From Bacteroidota bacterium (lineage in GTDB: Bacteria; Bacteroidota; Bacteroidia; 2-12-FULL-35-15), in contig JADJHE010000004.1 in assembly GCA_016707685.1 (NCBI GenBank), forward strand, positions 1 to 64,000: a stretch of 64,000 nucleotides of DNA, written 5' to 3'. The notes beneath the pieces were generated by a model. The model worked only from the letters and a program-made list of their open reading frames with translations, was not told the DNA's origin and did no database searches. The position numbers were made by a program, and so were the translations under genes. This document shows, piece after piece, positions 20,193 to 30,655 of this stretch (position 1 is its first letter; each line of letters opens with the position of its first letter).

Positions 20193-20873
20193 TCAATAAT
20201 CGTATTGATAAAAAATTCCTTTATCGAAAGGTGTCCAGGCGCAAGCTCTTAAATTGGCCGACTTCAAGGCATTATTGGTCCAGGTATTACAGGTATAAAA
20301 TAAACTATAGGTTCCTTTGGCTTCATAAAAAGCATCGTTGGTAAAATAATGCGCATCGGATATTTTTTGCGACAAACCATTTTTGTCCAACAAAAAACTG
20401 CTCTCAATAAAAACAATCAATTTTTCATAGCTCTCTTTGCTGATGCATACTTTCCGACAAGTAGCCGATTCTTTGGGTTGGTAATAATAACTCACATGCA
20501 TAGCCGTGGAGCTTAAAAAGAACAAAGCATTAAAAGCAGTTTTGAATTTTAAATCGGCCCAGGTTTTTGTATTCAAATAAAAACCTTTATCGCCCCAACC
20601 AAATGCTACGAAGCGCGCAAAGGAACTACCCGACTGAGTAGCAGCAGGCGAAACAAACTGTGTCCAGTCTTTTTGATCATTCTTTAAAGGAACAACAATG
20701 TCGGTATGCACACCATTGGAGAGCAAATAAATTTCTACAGCATCTTTTTTACATTCGGTAAAATTGGTATTCACCGTTACTAATGAAAAATACAACGCTG
20801 TTAAAAAATAAACAACTAACAAAACAATAAATGCCAGCAGTATTTTAAAAACTACACGAAAAGAGTACAGCAT
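20193..20873 (-). CDS. DUF2459 family protein
   Basis: From the ATG at 20873 this is 226 residues with one N-terminal membrane segment (about 8-32) and a periplasmic or outer domain. The family pattern is present: LLSNGVHTDIVVPL, FVAFGWGDKGFYLNT, MHVSYYY and YNTWTNNALKSA-like FYTCNTWTNNALKSA near the end (possible Cys/His/Asn cluster). The family resembles papain-like/NlpC-type folds but has no proven activity. The frame extends upstream to 20945. I prefer the internal start because it places the membrane segment at the N terminus and gives the usual length. Confidence 0.75.
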   Translation of the reverse strand: MLYSFRVVFKILLAFIVLLVVYFLTALYFSLVTVNTNFTECKKDAVEIYLLSNGVHTDIVVPLKNDQKDWTQFVSPAATQSGSSFARFVAFGWGDKGFYLNTKTWADLKFKTAFNALFFLSSTAMHVSYYYQPKESATCRKVCISKESYEKLIVFIESSFLLDKNGLSQKISDAHYFTNDAFYEAKGTYSLFYTCNTWTNNALKSANLRACAWTPFDKGIFYQYDY

Positions 20874-20999
20874 GGTTTGGGGATAGTTGCCAAGAAAACG
20901 GAAACTAGATTGGTTTAGTATATCCAATTCCAAAAACGAGATCAACTAATTGTTTCTAAAAGAAGCAAGGTGGATTAGTATATTTAAAAAACTACAAAA

Positions 21000-22670
21000 T
21001 TATTTCTCAAACAAATACACATCCACATACTGAAATGATGTACCTGAGGAATAAGCGGCAACTTTATTGTTCTTTACATTTGAGCTATAAATTTTAAAAT
21101 TTACGATACCAAAACTAATTTTACTAATTGGATCTTGTTGTAGGTTTTTTACAACGGAATAGCCATTCTCTGCAGAATTACTAGGTATTTCCATTACTTT
21201 ATTATTCAATTTAGCGGAAACATCCGTTACGTCTTTTCCAATAAACACCACTTTATATTCTTTATTTAATTGAACCGAAAAACGAGTTCCATAGCTTTCA
21301 ATATTTTTTCCAGAAACAGCTGAATTATCGCTACCCGAATCAATGTACTTGAATCCTTGTTTTTCTAAATCGGCTTTTACAACTTTATAAATTTTATCTT
21401 TTGCAACCACTGTTACCAAGGAATCTAATCGATATTCCAACTCTTCTTGCACACTCGAAAATCGTGGGGCAGCAGGCAAGGGCATTTCTTTTTCGGCCTT
21501 CTCTTTTTTCAATCTGTTTTTGTAAGCTACCACACCATTCCCTTGTTTATCTTTTATAAACTTTACTCTTAATTTTTTTACATAGATGGATTTACCATAG
21601 TCTCCGTAGAAAAAACCTTCATACGTTTCCATATCTGCATTCAAAAACAAACCTCCCGTTTCTAATTCCTTTCCTATATAGGGTTTTATCTTTTTATAAT
21701 TAGGATCGTCTTTCTCAACGCCTTCAATCAATACAATAGATTTCTCATCTATCATTTTCACATAATTGGTATCGTTAAGTCGTTTTATCTTTTCCTCACA
21801 GGTCTTGGTTACTTTATAATTTTTTACGTGCAACTTTTTATAGGCATCTACCACATTCCCTAATAACACATAAAAACTTTTTGCATCCTTCTCATTAAAT
21901 TTGTCCCAAGAATTATTATCAAAGTAATAGTCGTTCCAAGTATTGTAATAACATTGTCCGCCTTTAGAACTAATGGAAATAGTAAATTTAGTAGGTGATT
22001 CTTCCGTAATGGTTAGTTCATTTAAAAGCCCCAATCGAATTTCTTCATACCTCCCTTTTAGTGATTTTAATTTTAAACTGCCTTCTGTTAAGCTGGCATC
22101 TAAAAAATAATCATTGCCATAAGGTTTATCTATTAGAAAGGAACGCAAATAAAACACCGCTTGCTCCAATTCAGGTTTTGTTTTAATAGCATTGGCTTCT
22201 TCTACCAATTTTATCAATTCTTCCGACACTTTATTTTCTTCCTCAACAGAATAGATATACTTAGCTGGAATAGGTTCACCCTTTAAGCTAAATAAAAACG
22301 CATTGAGCAGGTTGGCTAGTTTGGGATAATTAAAAGGAGCGCGTTTATTTTCGATAAAAGTATAACTCCCCATTTGCCCATCATACGATTGTTGAATCAT
22401 GCATTTAGCATCGTTCTTGCATCGAATGCTCACACATTTCCAATTGGGCAGTGCTTCGGCACCATCGCAATCATTAATATTAAAAACAGAAGCATATCCT
22501 CCTTTTGCTTTAATGGTAACCAATTTCCCATTTACGCTCACATCCTCGTAATATCCACTATTAAATTTTTTCAAATAGTCATTCAAATCATCCAACTGAT
22601 CCTGATAATTTTGTGCTTGTGTTAAACCAACAAAAAGCAACAAAAAAACACTCATAAATAGTTGTTTCAT
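21000..22670 (-). CDS. secreted protein of unknown function
   Basis: 556 residues from the ATG at 22670 (an upstream start at 22694 would bury the signal). A clear signal peptide (MKQLFMSVFLLLFVGLTQA) precedes a mature protein with no recognised family. Two segments (about 20-130 and 175-290) look like distant copies of one unit: a helix, paired beta strands, a Lys-Gly/Cys-rich turn (SIRCKNDAKC and SSKGGQCYY), then a helix with LLNAFLF / LLGNVVDAY. A Lys/Glu-rich linker follows around 400. The last ~150 residues form a beta-rich domain ending YVDVYLFEK. No T9SS domain is obvious. Probably periplasmic. I cannot name a function. Confidence 0.65.
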   Translation of the reverse strand: MKQLFMSVFLLLFVGLTQAQNYQDQLDDLNDYLKKFNSGYYEDVSVNGKLVTIKAKGGYASVFNINDCDGAEALPNWKCVSIRCKNDAKCMIQQSYDGQMGSYTFIENKRAPFNYPKLANLLNAFLFSLKGEPIPAKYIYSVEEENKVSEELIKLVEEANAIKTKPELEQAVFYLRSFLIDKPYGNDYFLDASLTEGSLKLKSLKGRYEEIRLGLLNELTITEESPTKFTISISSKGGQCYYNTWNDYYFDNNSWDKFNEKDAKSFYVLLGNVVDAYKKLHVKNYKVTKTCEEKIKRLNDTNYVKMIDEKSIVLIEGVEKDDPNYKKIKPYIGKELETGGLFLNADMETYEGFFYGDYGKSIYVKKLRVKFIKDKQGNGVVAYKNRLKKEKAEKEMPLPAAPRFSSVQEELEYRLDSLVTVVAKDKIYKVVKADLEKQGFKYIDSGSDNSAVSGKNIESYGTRFSVQLNKEYKVVFIGKDVTDVSAKLNNKVMEIPSNSAENGYSVVKNLQQDPISKISFGIVNFKIYSSNVKNNKVAAYSSGTSFQYVDVYLFEK

Positions 22671-22947
22671 TTTCAAAAAATCAATCTTGTGCATAAATCA
22701 AATTTATTAACCGTGATAAAATAAAATCTAGCTCAAATATAATTTATTTTGGAGGATTTTTAAAGCAATGGGAAGTTTCTTATCTATAAATTAAATTCTA
22801 TTTAATTAACCTTATTTCTAATACATTTTTAGAACAGAACAATTATTCAAAACCCAATTCAACCACTTAGCATTACAACATTTTGTGAGCTTTTATCCAT
22901 TTCAAAAATTAATTTTCTCAATTCGGTTTTCCACTACCTTAAAACAC
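22671..22947. other. AT-rich divergent intergenic region
   Basis: No coding potential on either strand. On the minus strand it has two TAnnTTTG matches (22699-22706 TAAATTTG and 22734-22741 TATATTTG) that could serve the unknown secreted protein gene. Nothing else was seen. Confidence 0.4.
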
Positions 22948-22955
22948 TAAATTTG
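22948..22955 (+). promoter_or_regulatory. candidate -7 box for the nucleoid-associated protein gene
   Basis: TAAATTTG matches TAnnTTTG, 28 bases before the ATG at 22984. Confidence 0.42.
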
Positions 22956-22983
22956 GAAATCGAACAAACAACACCTTAAATAC

Positions 22984-24030
22984 ATGATTGATTATACCAA
23001 TTGCAGCATCGAAAAAGTATCGGTGCATCATATAGGAAACAAAACAAATGATGAGGAATTAATTTTATCCAAATCCATGTTGGATACATCGGATGATAAA
23101 TTGAAAGATTTATTGATGCGTTTTTTTATTTTTCCAATGACCTCCAATGAGTTGTTTTCATTCACCTTTACCAATCAGGATTTTAAATTAAATCCGCTTT
23201 ATAATTTTGCCTTGCAGTTGTTTGATACCCCTGCTACTTTTCACAACCAAACACTCAACATCAGTAAACATTTATACGAAGTATCCAATCACCCACAAAT
23301 AAAATCGGGCGATTTGTTCATCAGTTATTTTAAAGGTGTTTCCATTGATGGTGAAACCGTGGATGCCGTTGGGATTTTTAAATCCGAAAATCGACAAACA
23401 TTCTTAAAACTGGATGCAAAAGGCAATAATTTTTCATTGGATTGTGATGATGGTATAAACATTGAAAAACTGGACAAAGGTTGTTTGATTTTGAATACCG
23501 ACCGTAAGAATGGATTAAAAATTAGCATTGTAGATAAATCCAATAAATCATCGGAAGCACAATTTTGGAAAGATACTTTTTTGATGCTCAAGCCTTGTGC
23601 CGATGAATACCACCACACCAAACAGTTTTTGGACATTACCAAAAATTATGTTACCAAACAATTGGCTGAGGAATTTGAAGTTACCAAAGCTGATCAAATA
23701 GATGTATTGAACCGTTCCATGGAATATTTTAAAAAACATGAAACGTTTGAGAAAGATGAATTTGAGAAAGAAGTATTGCAAGATGCAGGTGTCATCAAAT
23801 CCTTCCGTAAATACGATGAAGCATTTCGCGAAGAAAACGACATTGAACTAGAAGATTCATTTGAAATATCAACACAAGCAGTAAAAAAACAAGCACGTGT
23901 TTTTAAGAGTGTGTTAAAGCTGGATAAAAATTTTCACATTTATATTCATGGCGACAAAGACCTTATTGAACAAGGTGTTGATAAGGATGGACGCAAATAT
24001 TACAAAATTTATTTTGATAAAGAATCGTAA
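22984..24030 (+). CDS. nucleoid-associated protein, NdpA/YejK family
   Basis: 348 residues matching the 37-kDa nucleoid-associated protein family (NA37/NdpA). Typical pieces are VHHIGNKTNDE near the start, DLFISYFKGVSIDGETVDAVGIFKSE around 105-130, KGCLILNTDRKNG (~161), AQFWKDTFL (~185) and the C-terminal VLKLDKNFHIYIHG...GVDKDGRKYYKIYF. In E. coli YejK binds the nucleoid and is linked to topoisomerase function. No signal peptide, so cytoplasmic. Monocistronic with a strong terminator after it. Confidence 0.82.
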   Translation: MIDYTNCSIEKVSVHHIGNKTNDEELILSKSMLDTSDDKLKDLLMRFFIFPMTSNELFSFTFTNQDFKLNPLYNFALQLFDTPATFHNQTLNISKHLYEVSNHPQIKSGDLFISYFKGVSIDGETVDAVGIFKSENRQTFLKLDAKGNNFSLDCDDGINIEKLDKGCLILNTDRKNGLKISIVDKSNKSSEAQFWKDTFLMLKPCADEYHHTKQFLDITKNYVTKQLAEEFEVTKADQIDVLNRSMEYFKKHETFEKDEFEKEVLQDAGVIKSFRKYDEAFREENDIELEDSFEISTQAVKKQARVFKSVLKLDKNFHIYIHGDKDLIEQGVDKDGRKYYKIYFDKES

Positions 24031-24046
24031 TAAAAAATAGAAATAA

Positions 24047-24079
24047 AACGCCCCTTCCAAAAATGGAAGGGGCGTTTTT
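24047..24079. terminator. bidirectional intrinsic terminator
   Basis: AACGCCCCTTCCA pairs with TGGAAGGGGCGTT around an AAAA-type loop, with A and T runs outside. It separates the convergent nucleoid-protein gene and OmpA-family gene. Confidence 0.9.
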
Positions 24080-24095
24080 GTATAAATTATTTTCC

Positions 24096-26153
24096 TTATT
24101 TACTTAAAATCTTGAACTCTGTTCTACGATTCATTTGACGACCTTCATCGGTATCGTTTGTAGCAATTGGTTGCTCTTCACCATAACCTGCAGATGTTAA
24201 TCTGTCGGCTGCAATGCCTTTACCAATTAAATACGTTACTACTGCTTTTGCACGGTTGTCGGATAATTTTTTATTGTAATCATCTGCACCTTTTGAATCG
24301 GTATGTCCACCAATTTCAATTTTTAAGGTTGGAACATCTTGCAATAATTTTGTTAAACGCTCCAACTCATTTGTTGATTCTGGACGTAATGTTGCTTTGT
24401 CAAAATCAAAGAAAATATTTTTCAAAATGATTTTACTTCCAACCGCTACATTTTTCAATTCCACATCTTTTGTTACTTCTTGGAAAGCAGCTGTTGCTGG
24501 AATATCAAAGTTTTCAGAATGAAACAAATAACCTTCTTTCTTTACAGCAATACCGTAGTTACGCCCTGCTGGCAATGAAACCAAGTATTTACCCGTTGCA
24601 CTGTTTGATGTAAATGTTGCTACAACCATGTTCTTTGTATTGTCTACTAACTCGATGGTTGCTTCCAATGGTTTCTTGGTCATTGCATCCGTAATAACAC
24701 CTTTTAAAATGGTTAACTGTGCTTCTTTGATTTGCATCACTGGCGCAATAACCGTTTCTTTAACTGGTGCTGTTTGACTTGCCAATAAATTATCTTCATT
24801 GTTCATTACCATAGGTTTTTCAGCACCAAGGAATGTTACCATGTAAATATCTTTTTCGCCATAACCATTTCCATTGATGGATGCATAATAACCATGTTTA
24901 CCACTTGCTGACACAACAAAGAACACATCATCGTCTGGCGTATTTACTGGATAACCTAAATTTTCAGGTGTACTCCATGTTTTTGTTGCTTCATCATAAA
25001 CCGATTTAAAAATATCATAACCACCCATTGTTTTGTGTGCTTGCGAACTAAAATAGATGGTACGACCATCGGGGTGAATGTAGATTCCTTCTTCGCCATA
25101 TTTAGTATTGATGGTTGGACCGAGGTTTACTGCTTTTCCCCACTTTCCTTTTTCATCCATGGTGCTCATGTAAATATCACGGTCACCCATTCCATCCGGA
25201 CGATTACTTACAAAAAACATACGCTTACCATCCGATGCCAATGATGCTGATGATTCGTGGTAATCGGTATTTACATTTTTATTCATGCGTTCTGGCTTGC
25301 TCCACAACGAACCTTTCAAATCACATTCAAAAATATTTCCATTTCCTTTTTCATCAATGTAAATCAACAATTTTTGTCCATCGGGCGCTAAACCCATTGT
25401 TGCATCATGTCCCTCGGTGTTAATTGGTTTACCAATATTTTGTGCTGTACTCCACTTTCCTCCTTTGTTAAATGACACATAAATATCTTCGAATGGTTCG
25501 TTCAAATACTCATCCATTCCACCACCTGTTGTTCCTGCTCTACGAGAAGTAAACATCATTACCGATTCATCGGCAGAAATAATTGGACCATATTCCGGAT
25601 ACGAAGTATTGATTTCTGGACCTACGTTATCAATAAATACGCGGATTGGATTTTTAACCAAGTCTTTACCCGTATTACATTCTTCAATGTGTTTGTTTAC
25701 ATCTTCAATAATCTCCACAAACTCACTTGGCTTGGTAATAGTTGATTGGAATTTTTTAAACTCCAAAATTGCTTTGTCCCATTGCATATCCAAATGATAG
25801 GCTTTACCCATTACGTAGTGTATTTGAGGATCTACATTCGCATCCAATTGTATTGCTTTTTCCAAAAAAGGAATTGATTTTAACTTTGTACTTGAGTACA
25901 AATAACACTTTCCTATTTTATAGTTTAACAATGCGTTGTTCGGATTAAATTTGTTTGCCAACAAATACGGATCCAAGGCTTGACGATAAAATACAGAGCC
26001 TTGTGCAAACAAATCATCACCTATCTCTAGGTTCTTCTTTGCTTCTTTGTAGCCATCTTTGTTATCCTTAAAATTATCTTTTGTAAATTCTACGTTCTGT
26101 GCAAAAGCATTTGCCGTTAGTAAAATAGATAGTATATAAAATATTTTTTTCAT
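24096..26153 (-). CDS. OmpA-family outer membrane protein with TPR, PD40 and carboxypeptidase-regulatory domains
   Basis: 685 residues. Signal peptide (MKKIFYILSILLTANAFA); TPR-like helices (about 30-160, NALLNYKIGKCYL, DPQIHYVMGKAYH); a PD40/WD40-like beta-propeller with repeated motifs such as MMFTSRRAG, LLIYIDEKG, MFFVSNRPDG and IYFSSQAHK (about 185-430); a CarboxypepD_reg-like beta sandwich (485-560, LKGVITDAMTKKPLEA); and a C-terminal OmpA domain (575-685) with FFDFDKATLRPES and GGHTDSKGADDYN...LSDNRAKAV that should bind peptidoglycan. The same architecture occurs in PorE-like proteins of the T9SS, which anchor the apparatus to peptidoglycan, so a role in secretion or gliding is possible but not proven. 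The next gene upstream is a TPR protein. Confidence 0.85.
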   Translation of the reverse strand: MKKIFYILSILLTANAFAQNVEFTKDNFKDNKDGYKEAKKNLEIGDDLFAQGSVFYRQALDPYLLANKFNPNNALLNYKIGKCYLYSSTKLKSIPFLEKAIQLDANVDPQIHYVMGKAYHLDMQWDKAILEFKKFQSTITKPSEFVEIIEDVNKHIEECNTGKDLVKNPIRVFIDNVGPEINTSYPEYGPIISADESVMMFTSRRAGTTGGGMDEYLNEPFEDIYVSFNKGGKWSTAQNIGKPINTEGHDATMGLAPDGQKLLIYIDEKGNGNIFECDLKGSLWSKPERMNKNVNTDYHESSASLASDGKRMFFVSNRPDGMGDRDIYMSTMDEKGKWGKAVNLGPTINTKYGEEGIYIHPDGRTIYFSSQAHKTMGGYDIFKSVYDEATKTWSTPENLGYPVNTPDDDVFFVVSASGKHGYYASINGNGYGEKDIYMVTFLGAEKPMVMNNEDNLLASQTAPVKETVIAPVMQIKEAQLTILKGVITDAMTKKPLEATIELVDNTKNMVVATFTSNSATGKYLVSLPAGRNYGIAVKKEGYLFHSENFDIPATAAFQEVTKDVELKNVAVGSKIILKNIFFDFDKATLRPESTNELERLTKLLQDVPTLKIEIGGHTDSKGADDYNKKLSDNRAKAVVTYLIGKGIAADRLTSAGYGEEQPIATNDTDEGRQMNRRTEFKILSK

Positions 26154-26220
26154 GTTCTTTGTTTTTTATAATCGCTTAATGCAAGTGTTTGTAATGGAAA
26201 ACATTTAGTATTAAAATGTA

Positions 26221-27226
26221 TTATTTACAATCGCCTGTATAGTTTTTTGCTGATTCAACACCTAGTTCAATTGCTTTTTTCCAATCTTCGCATGCACCTA
26301 CATTATCGCGCATCATCTCTTTTGCAATTCCTCTGTTTAAATACGCATAACCATAGTCGTTCACCAACTGAATTGCTTTTGTACAATCATCAATGGCACC
26401 TTTGTAGTCTTTCGATTTGTATTTTGCACTTGCTCTGTTATTATAAGCGTATGCATAATCTTTTTTCAATTCAATTGCTTTGTTAAAATCTTCGATTGCA
26501 CCTTTGTAATCGCCAGCATCTACTTTTGCACTTCCTCTGTTGTTATAAGCAACATAATAATCTTTTTGTAATTTCACCGCTTCGGTATAATCACTGATTG
26601 CACCTTTAAAATCACCTTTTTTACGTTTTGCACTTGCAATGTTATTATAGATAAAAGGCAATTCCGAATTTGAAATCAATGCTTTGTTATAATCACTAAT
26701 AGCACCATCAATATCTTCCAACATACGTTTAGCACTACCTCTATCGTTGTATGCGTAGGCATAATCGGGTTTGATTTTTATAGCGCTCGTAAAATCTTCG
26801 ATAGCCGCTTTGTAATCTTTATTTTCAAATTTTATTCCACCACGGTAGTAAAATGCTTGCGCATAATCACTTTTTATTTCAACGGTTTTGGTATAGTCCT
26901 CTGCAGCACCAACCTTATTGCCTAATGCATATTTTGCTTGTCCGCGACTAAAATAACTATCAGCACCTTGAACAATGGTTAATGCTTTATCGAAATCAGC
27001 AATTGCACCATTGTAATCTTTCATCTCAAATTTTGTAGCACCTCTGTTATAATAAGCACGCTCAAAATCTGGTCGCAACGTTATTGCTTGATTAAAATTG
27101 ATGATCGCACCTGGAAAGTTTCTCACTTTAAAATCTTCGATACCCTTGCTTTAATAATGGTATCATTTGTGCATTTATGCTCCCAAAAGGTAAAGGCAAA
27201 AACAACAGAAAAGAATAGTTTTTCAT
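26221..27226 (-). CDS. secreted TPR repeat protein (frameshifted at its 5' end)
   Basis: Read from the ATG at 27226 and adding two missing A residues (in CACAAATG near 27174 and in the A run near 27158), the gene encodes 335 residues. It has a signal peptide (MKNYSFLLFLPLPFGSINA) and then IIKSKGIEDFK leading into the long open part at 26221-27126. About eight 34-residue TPRs follow, with the regular pattern A-YNRG-AK-..KDY.GAI-DF.KAI (YYNRGATKFEMKDYNGAIAD, YNNRASAKYKSKDYKGAIDD). It ends AIELGVESAKNYTGDCK. Probably periplasmic or surface-exposed, acting in protein-protein contacts. It precedes the OmpA/PD40 gene by 67 bases, suggesting co-transcription. A near-consensus promoter (TTG, 21 bases, TATATTTA) lies just upstream on the minus strand. 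Confidence 0.8.
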
Positions 27227-27454
27227 AATAATATTCATTTTTAGAATAGTCTAAATATAATAAGATTTTCTAAGAAAAAACAACCTCCCATAAAAGTGTA
27301 CAAATCATATTTAATGGGCTTTTATACAAAAAAAGGCAAAAACATTGCTCTTATTGCTCAATTTTGAAAAAATAACATCTAAATCATGTAAAATCTTATC
27401 AAAACAAAGACATTCGTACTCAATAATTTATGTTTTATTCTCCTCCAAATTTGT

Positions 27455-27462
27455 TAAGTTTG
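27455..27462 (+). promoter_or_regulatory. candidate -7 box for the DUF885 gene
   Basis: TAAGTTTG matches TAnnTTTG and ends 22 bases before the ATG at 27485. The rest of the 258-base divergent gap (27227-27484) is AT-rich and has no other recognised element. Confidence 0.42.
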
Positions 27463-27484
27463 TGTTAGTTAAACAAAAACAAAC

Positions 27485-29322
27485 ATGAAAAGCACCTTTC
27501 TTAAAATTTCATTTATAACACTGTCAGCATTCGTATGGAGTTGTTCCGATAACAAAACAACAGAAACAAAAACATTCAGTGCTCAAGAAATAGAGCAAGA
27601 ATCAAAAAAAGCAAATGATTTTTTGACCGTGTGTTTGATGCTGAAGTAGATAGAAGTCCTTGGCAACAAGCTACCCTTGGTATCAAAAAAGATTACGACA
27701 AATGGGATGATATGAGCGAAGCTTTTTCGGCAAAAAAAATAGAATTTACTAAAGGATATTTAGACAGTTTAAAAAATATCAATTTTGATGCATTGGATGA
27801 GCAAACAAAAATTAGTTACCGCTTGTTCGAAGAATCCTGCAATGAAAAAATAGCAAATTACAAATGGCACCTCCACGATTACCCTGTTAATCAAATGGGT
27901 GGCTTGCAAACCGATGTTCCTGTATTCTTAATCAATATCCATTCAATCGAAAACAAAAAAGAAGCAGAAGATTACATTGCTCGTTTACAAAAAGTAGATG
28001 CATTGTTCGGACAATTGGTGGATAATCTAAAACTACGTGAAGAAAAAAATATCATTCCTCCAAAATTTGTATTCCCTTATGTAATCAATGATTGTAAAAA
28101 TGTAATTACTGGTGCTCCTTTCGAAAAAGGAAAACCTGCTAGTACATTGCTGGAAGACTTTACTGCAAAAACAAACAAGCTAAGTGATATTGACGATGCA
28201 ACTAAAAAAGAGTTAATCAAAAAAGCAGAGGAAGCATTAGTAAGTTCAGTTAAACCTGCTTATGAAAAACTAATTGCTTACTGGACTGAACTAGAGAAAA
28301 AATCGACTACCGATGATGGTGCATGGAAAATGCCTGATGGTGATGCTTTTTATGATGCTGCATTAAAACAAACAACAACAACCAATTTAACTGCTGATCA
28401 AATTCATGAATTGGGATTAAAAGAAGTAGAACGCATTCACAACGAAATGCGTGTAATCATGAAAAAAGTAAACTTTAAGAGTGATAACTTAAAAGAGTTT
28501 TTTGATTTCATGCGTACCGATAAACAATTCTATTATCCAACTACTGCAGAAGGAAAAGAAGCATACCGTGTAAAAGCTGTGAAAATTATTGATAGCATGA
28601 AAGGCAAATTGGATGGTTTATTTTTAACTAAACCAAAAGCGGATTGTGTGGTAATGCCTGTGGAGGCATTCCGCGAAAAATCGGCTGGTGGCGCTTTTTA
28701 TGAAGAACCTGCAATTGATGGTTCTCGTCCTGGCCGCTATTACATCAACTTATACAACATGGCTGATCAAGCTATTTATCAAATGGAAGCATTGGCTTAC
28801 CACGAAGGAATTCCTGGTCACCACATGCAAATTGCCATTGCACAAGAATTAAAAGGTGTTCCTAAATTCAGAAAATTTGGTGGCAATACGGCTTATGTTG
28901 AAGGTTGGGCATTGTATTCCGAATTAGTACCAAAAGAATTAGGATTTTATTCCGATCCTTATTCCGATTTTGGACGATTGGCAATGGAATTATTCCGTGC
29001 TGCACGTTTGGTAGTTGATACAGGAATCCATCGCAAAAAATGGAGCAGAGAAAAAGCATTGGCTTACTTTAATGAAAACACGCCTAATCCAGAAGGTGAT
29101 AATAAAAAAGAAATTGAACGCTACATTGTTTGGCCTTCACAAGCAACAGGCTACAAAATTGGGATGATTAAAATTTTAGAATTGAGAGAACAAGCAAAAC
29201 AAAAATTAGGAAACAAATTCGATATTCGCGAATTCCATGATGTAGTGCTTACTTCGGGCCCAGTTCCAATGAACATGCTCGAAGAAATGGTAAATACATG
29301 GATTGAGAAAAAATCGAAATAA
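27485..29322 (+). CDS. DUF885 family metallopeptidase-like lipoprotein (frameshifted near its start)
   Basis: 612 residues when one T is restored to the T run at 27619-27624 (KANDFFDRVFDAEVD is expected; the given sequence runs to FLTVCLMLK). The N terminus MKSTFLKISFITLSAFVWSC is a lipoprotein signal with Cys at about residue 20. The zinc-binding-like signature HEGIPGHHMQ lies about two thirds along, followed by EGWALYSELVPKELG, both hallmarks of DUF885. Near the end are WPSQATGYKIGMIKILELRE and GPVPMNMLEEMV. DUF885 proteins resemble gluzincin carboxypeptidases, but few have been studied. The lipid anchor suggests an envelope location. Followed by a GC-rich hairpin. Confidence 0.85.
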
Positions 29323-29328
29323 TATTAA

Positions 29329-29364
29329 AGGGGGTTTGCTCGGGCGCGGTCCCCCTCCCTTTTT
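29329..29364 (+). terminator. GC-rich hairpin, possible terminator of the DUF885 gene
   Basis: AGGGGG at 29329-29334 pairs with CCCCCT at 29351-29356 and is followed by CCCTTTTT. It starts 7 bases after the stop codon. The loop is large (16 bases) and also GC-rich, so the fold is less certain than at other sites. Confidence 0.5.
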
Positions 29365-29490
29365 CCCCTCTTTTTCAAAAAGCCCAACTAATTTCGGGCT
29401 CCCGGCACTCACAAAAAATTTACATAAGCTCACACACGTTCTCGACTCCGCTCGAACTGACAGCGCTTAACCATACTCACAAAAAGAAAA
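29365..29490. repeat. possible dispersed intergenic repeat, locally GC-rich
   Basis: The 177-base gap is much richer in G and C than its surroundings. It contains a second hairpin (AAGCCC...GGGCT, 29380-29400) and CGACTCCGCTCGAACTGACA around 29442-29461. Short sequences of this CGACTCCGCTC type are widely scattered between genes in Bacteroidota. Copy number cannot be judged from one window. Confidence 0.3.
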
Positions 29491-29499
29491 CTTAATCCA

Positions 29500-30615
29500 A
29501 TGGCAAAGAAAACGGCAACAAAAAAAGCAAAAGCAGAAAAATCAATTTTGACTAAAAATTCAATTGAGTTTTTGCATAATTATTTAAACAACCCTTCACC
29601 AACAGGTTTTGAAAGCGAAGGACAAAAACTATGGTTAAACTATATTAAACCATATGTGGATGATCATTTTATTGACAACTATGGAACTGCAGTAGCAGTC
29701 ATCAATCCGAAAGCAGAATTTAAAGTGGTGATTGAAGCACATGCCGATGAGATTTCATGGTTTGTACATTACATCACCAATGATGGATTTATTTATTTAC
29801 GTAGAAATGGTGGAAGTGATCACATGATTGCTCCTTCGAAACGTGTGAATATTCATACTGAAAAAGGAATTATAAAAGCTGTTTTCGGTTGGCCTGCAAT
29901 CCATGTTCGTGATGCAGCCCGTGAAGAAGCACCTTCCTTAAAAAATATATTTTTAGATTGTGGTTGTGCTACTAAAAAAGAAGTTGAAGAATTAGGTATT
30001 CATGTTGGGTGTGTAGTAACCTACGAAGATGAGTTTATGGTGCTAAACGATCGTTATTATGTTGGTCGTGCATTAGACAACCGCATCGGTGGATTTATGA
30101 TTGCTGAGGTAGCACGTTTATTAAAAGAAAGCAAAACAAAATTACCTTTTGGATTATACATTACAAATTCTGTTCAGGAAGAAGTAGGTTTGCGTGGTGC
30201 CGAAATGATTTCACATACCATCAAACCAAACGTTGCTATCATCACCGATGTTTGTCATGATACACAATCACCCATGATGAATAAAATTGCAAGTGGTGAT
30301 TTAGCATGTGGAAAAGGACCAGTATTAACTTATGGACCTGCAGTACAAAACAATTTATTAAAATTGATTTTAGATGCAGCTACAAAAAATAAGATACCAT
30401 TTCAACGTGCAGCAGCATCGCGTGCTACAGGAACCGACACCGATGCATTTGCTTATTCTATTGGTGGTGTTCCGTCAGCATTAATTTCTTTGCCATTACG
30501 CTACATGCATACAACTGTTGAAAGTGTTCACAAACACGATGTTGAAAATGTTATCAAATTAATTTTCGAATCATTAAAAGGAATCAAAAACAATCACAAC
30601 TTCAAATATTTTTAA
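29500..30615 (+). CDS. M42 family metallopeptidase (glutamyl aminopeptidase/endoglucanase-like)
   Basis: 371 residues with a Lys/Ala-rich N-terminal tail (AKKTATKKAKAEK) before the catalytic domain. The M42 dinuclear metal site is visible in order: His in EAHADEI (~88), Asp in ALDNRIGGF, the Glu-Glu pair in QEEVGLRGA, Asp in TDVCHD, and a late His in LRYMHTTVESVHKHDV. M42 enzymes are cytoplasmic, often dodecameric aminopeptidases acting on short peptides. No signal peptide is present, which agrees. It converges with the first adhesin gene, with 40 bases between the stops. Confidence 0.88.
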   Translation: MAKKTATKKAKAEKSILTKNSIEFLHNYLNNPSPTGFESEGQKLWLNYIKPYVDDHFIDNYGTAVAVINPKAEFKVVIEAHADEISWFVHYITNDGFIYLRRNGGSDHMIAPSKRVNIHTEKGIIKAVFGWPAIHVRDAAREEAPSLKNIFLDCGCATKKEVEELGIHVGCVVTYEDEFMVLNDRYYVGRALDNRIGGFMIAEVARLLKESKTKLPFGLYITNSVQEEVGLRGAEMISHTIKPNVAIITDVCHDTQSPMMNKIASGDLACGKGPVLTYGPAVQNNLLKLILDAATKNKIPFQRAAASRATGTDTDAFAYSIGGVPSALISLPLRYMHTTVESVHKHDVENVIKLIFESLKGIKNNHNFKYF

Positions 30616-30655
30616 AAACTAGTAATCCAATAAAAAATATTTATAGGTATTGTTG

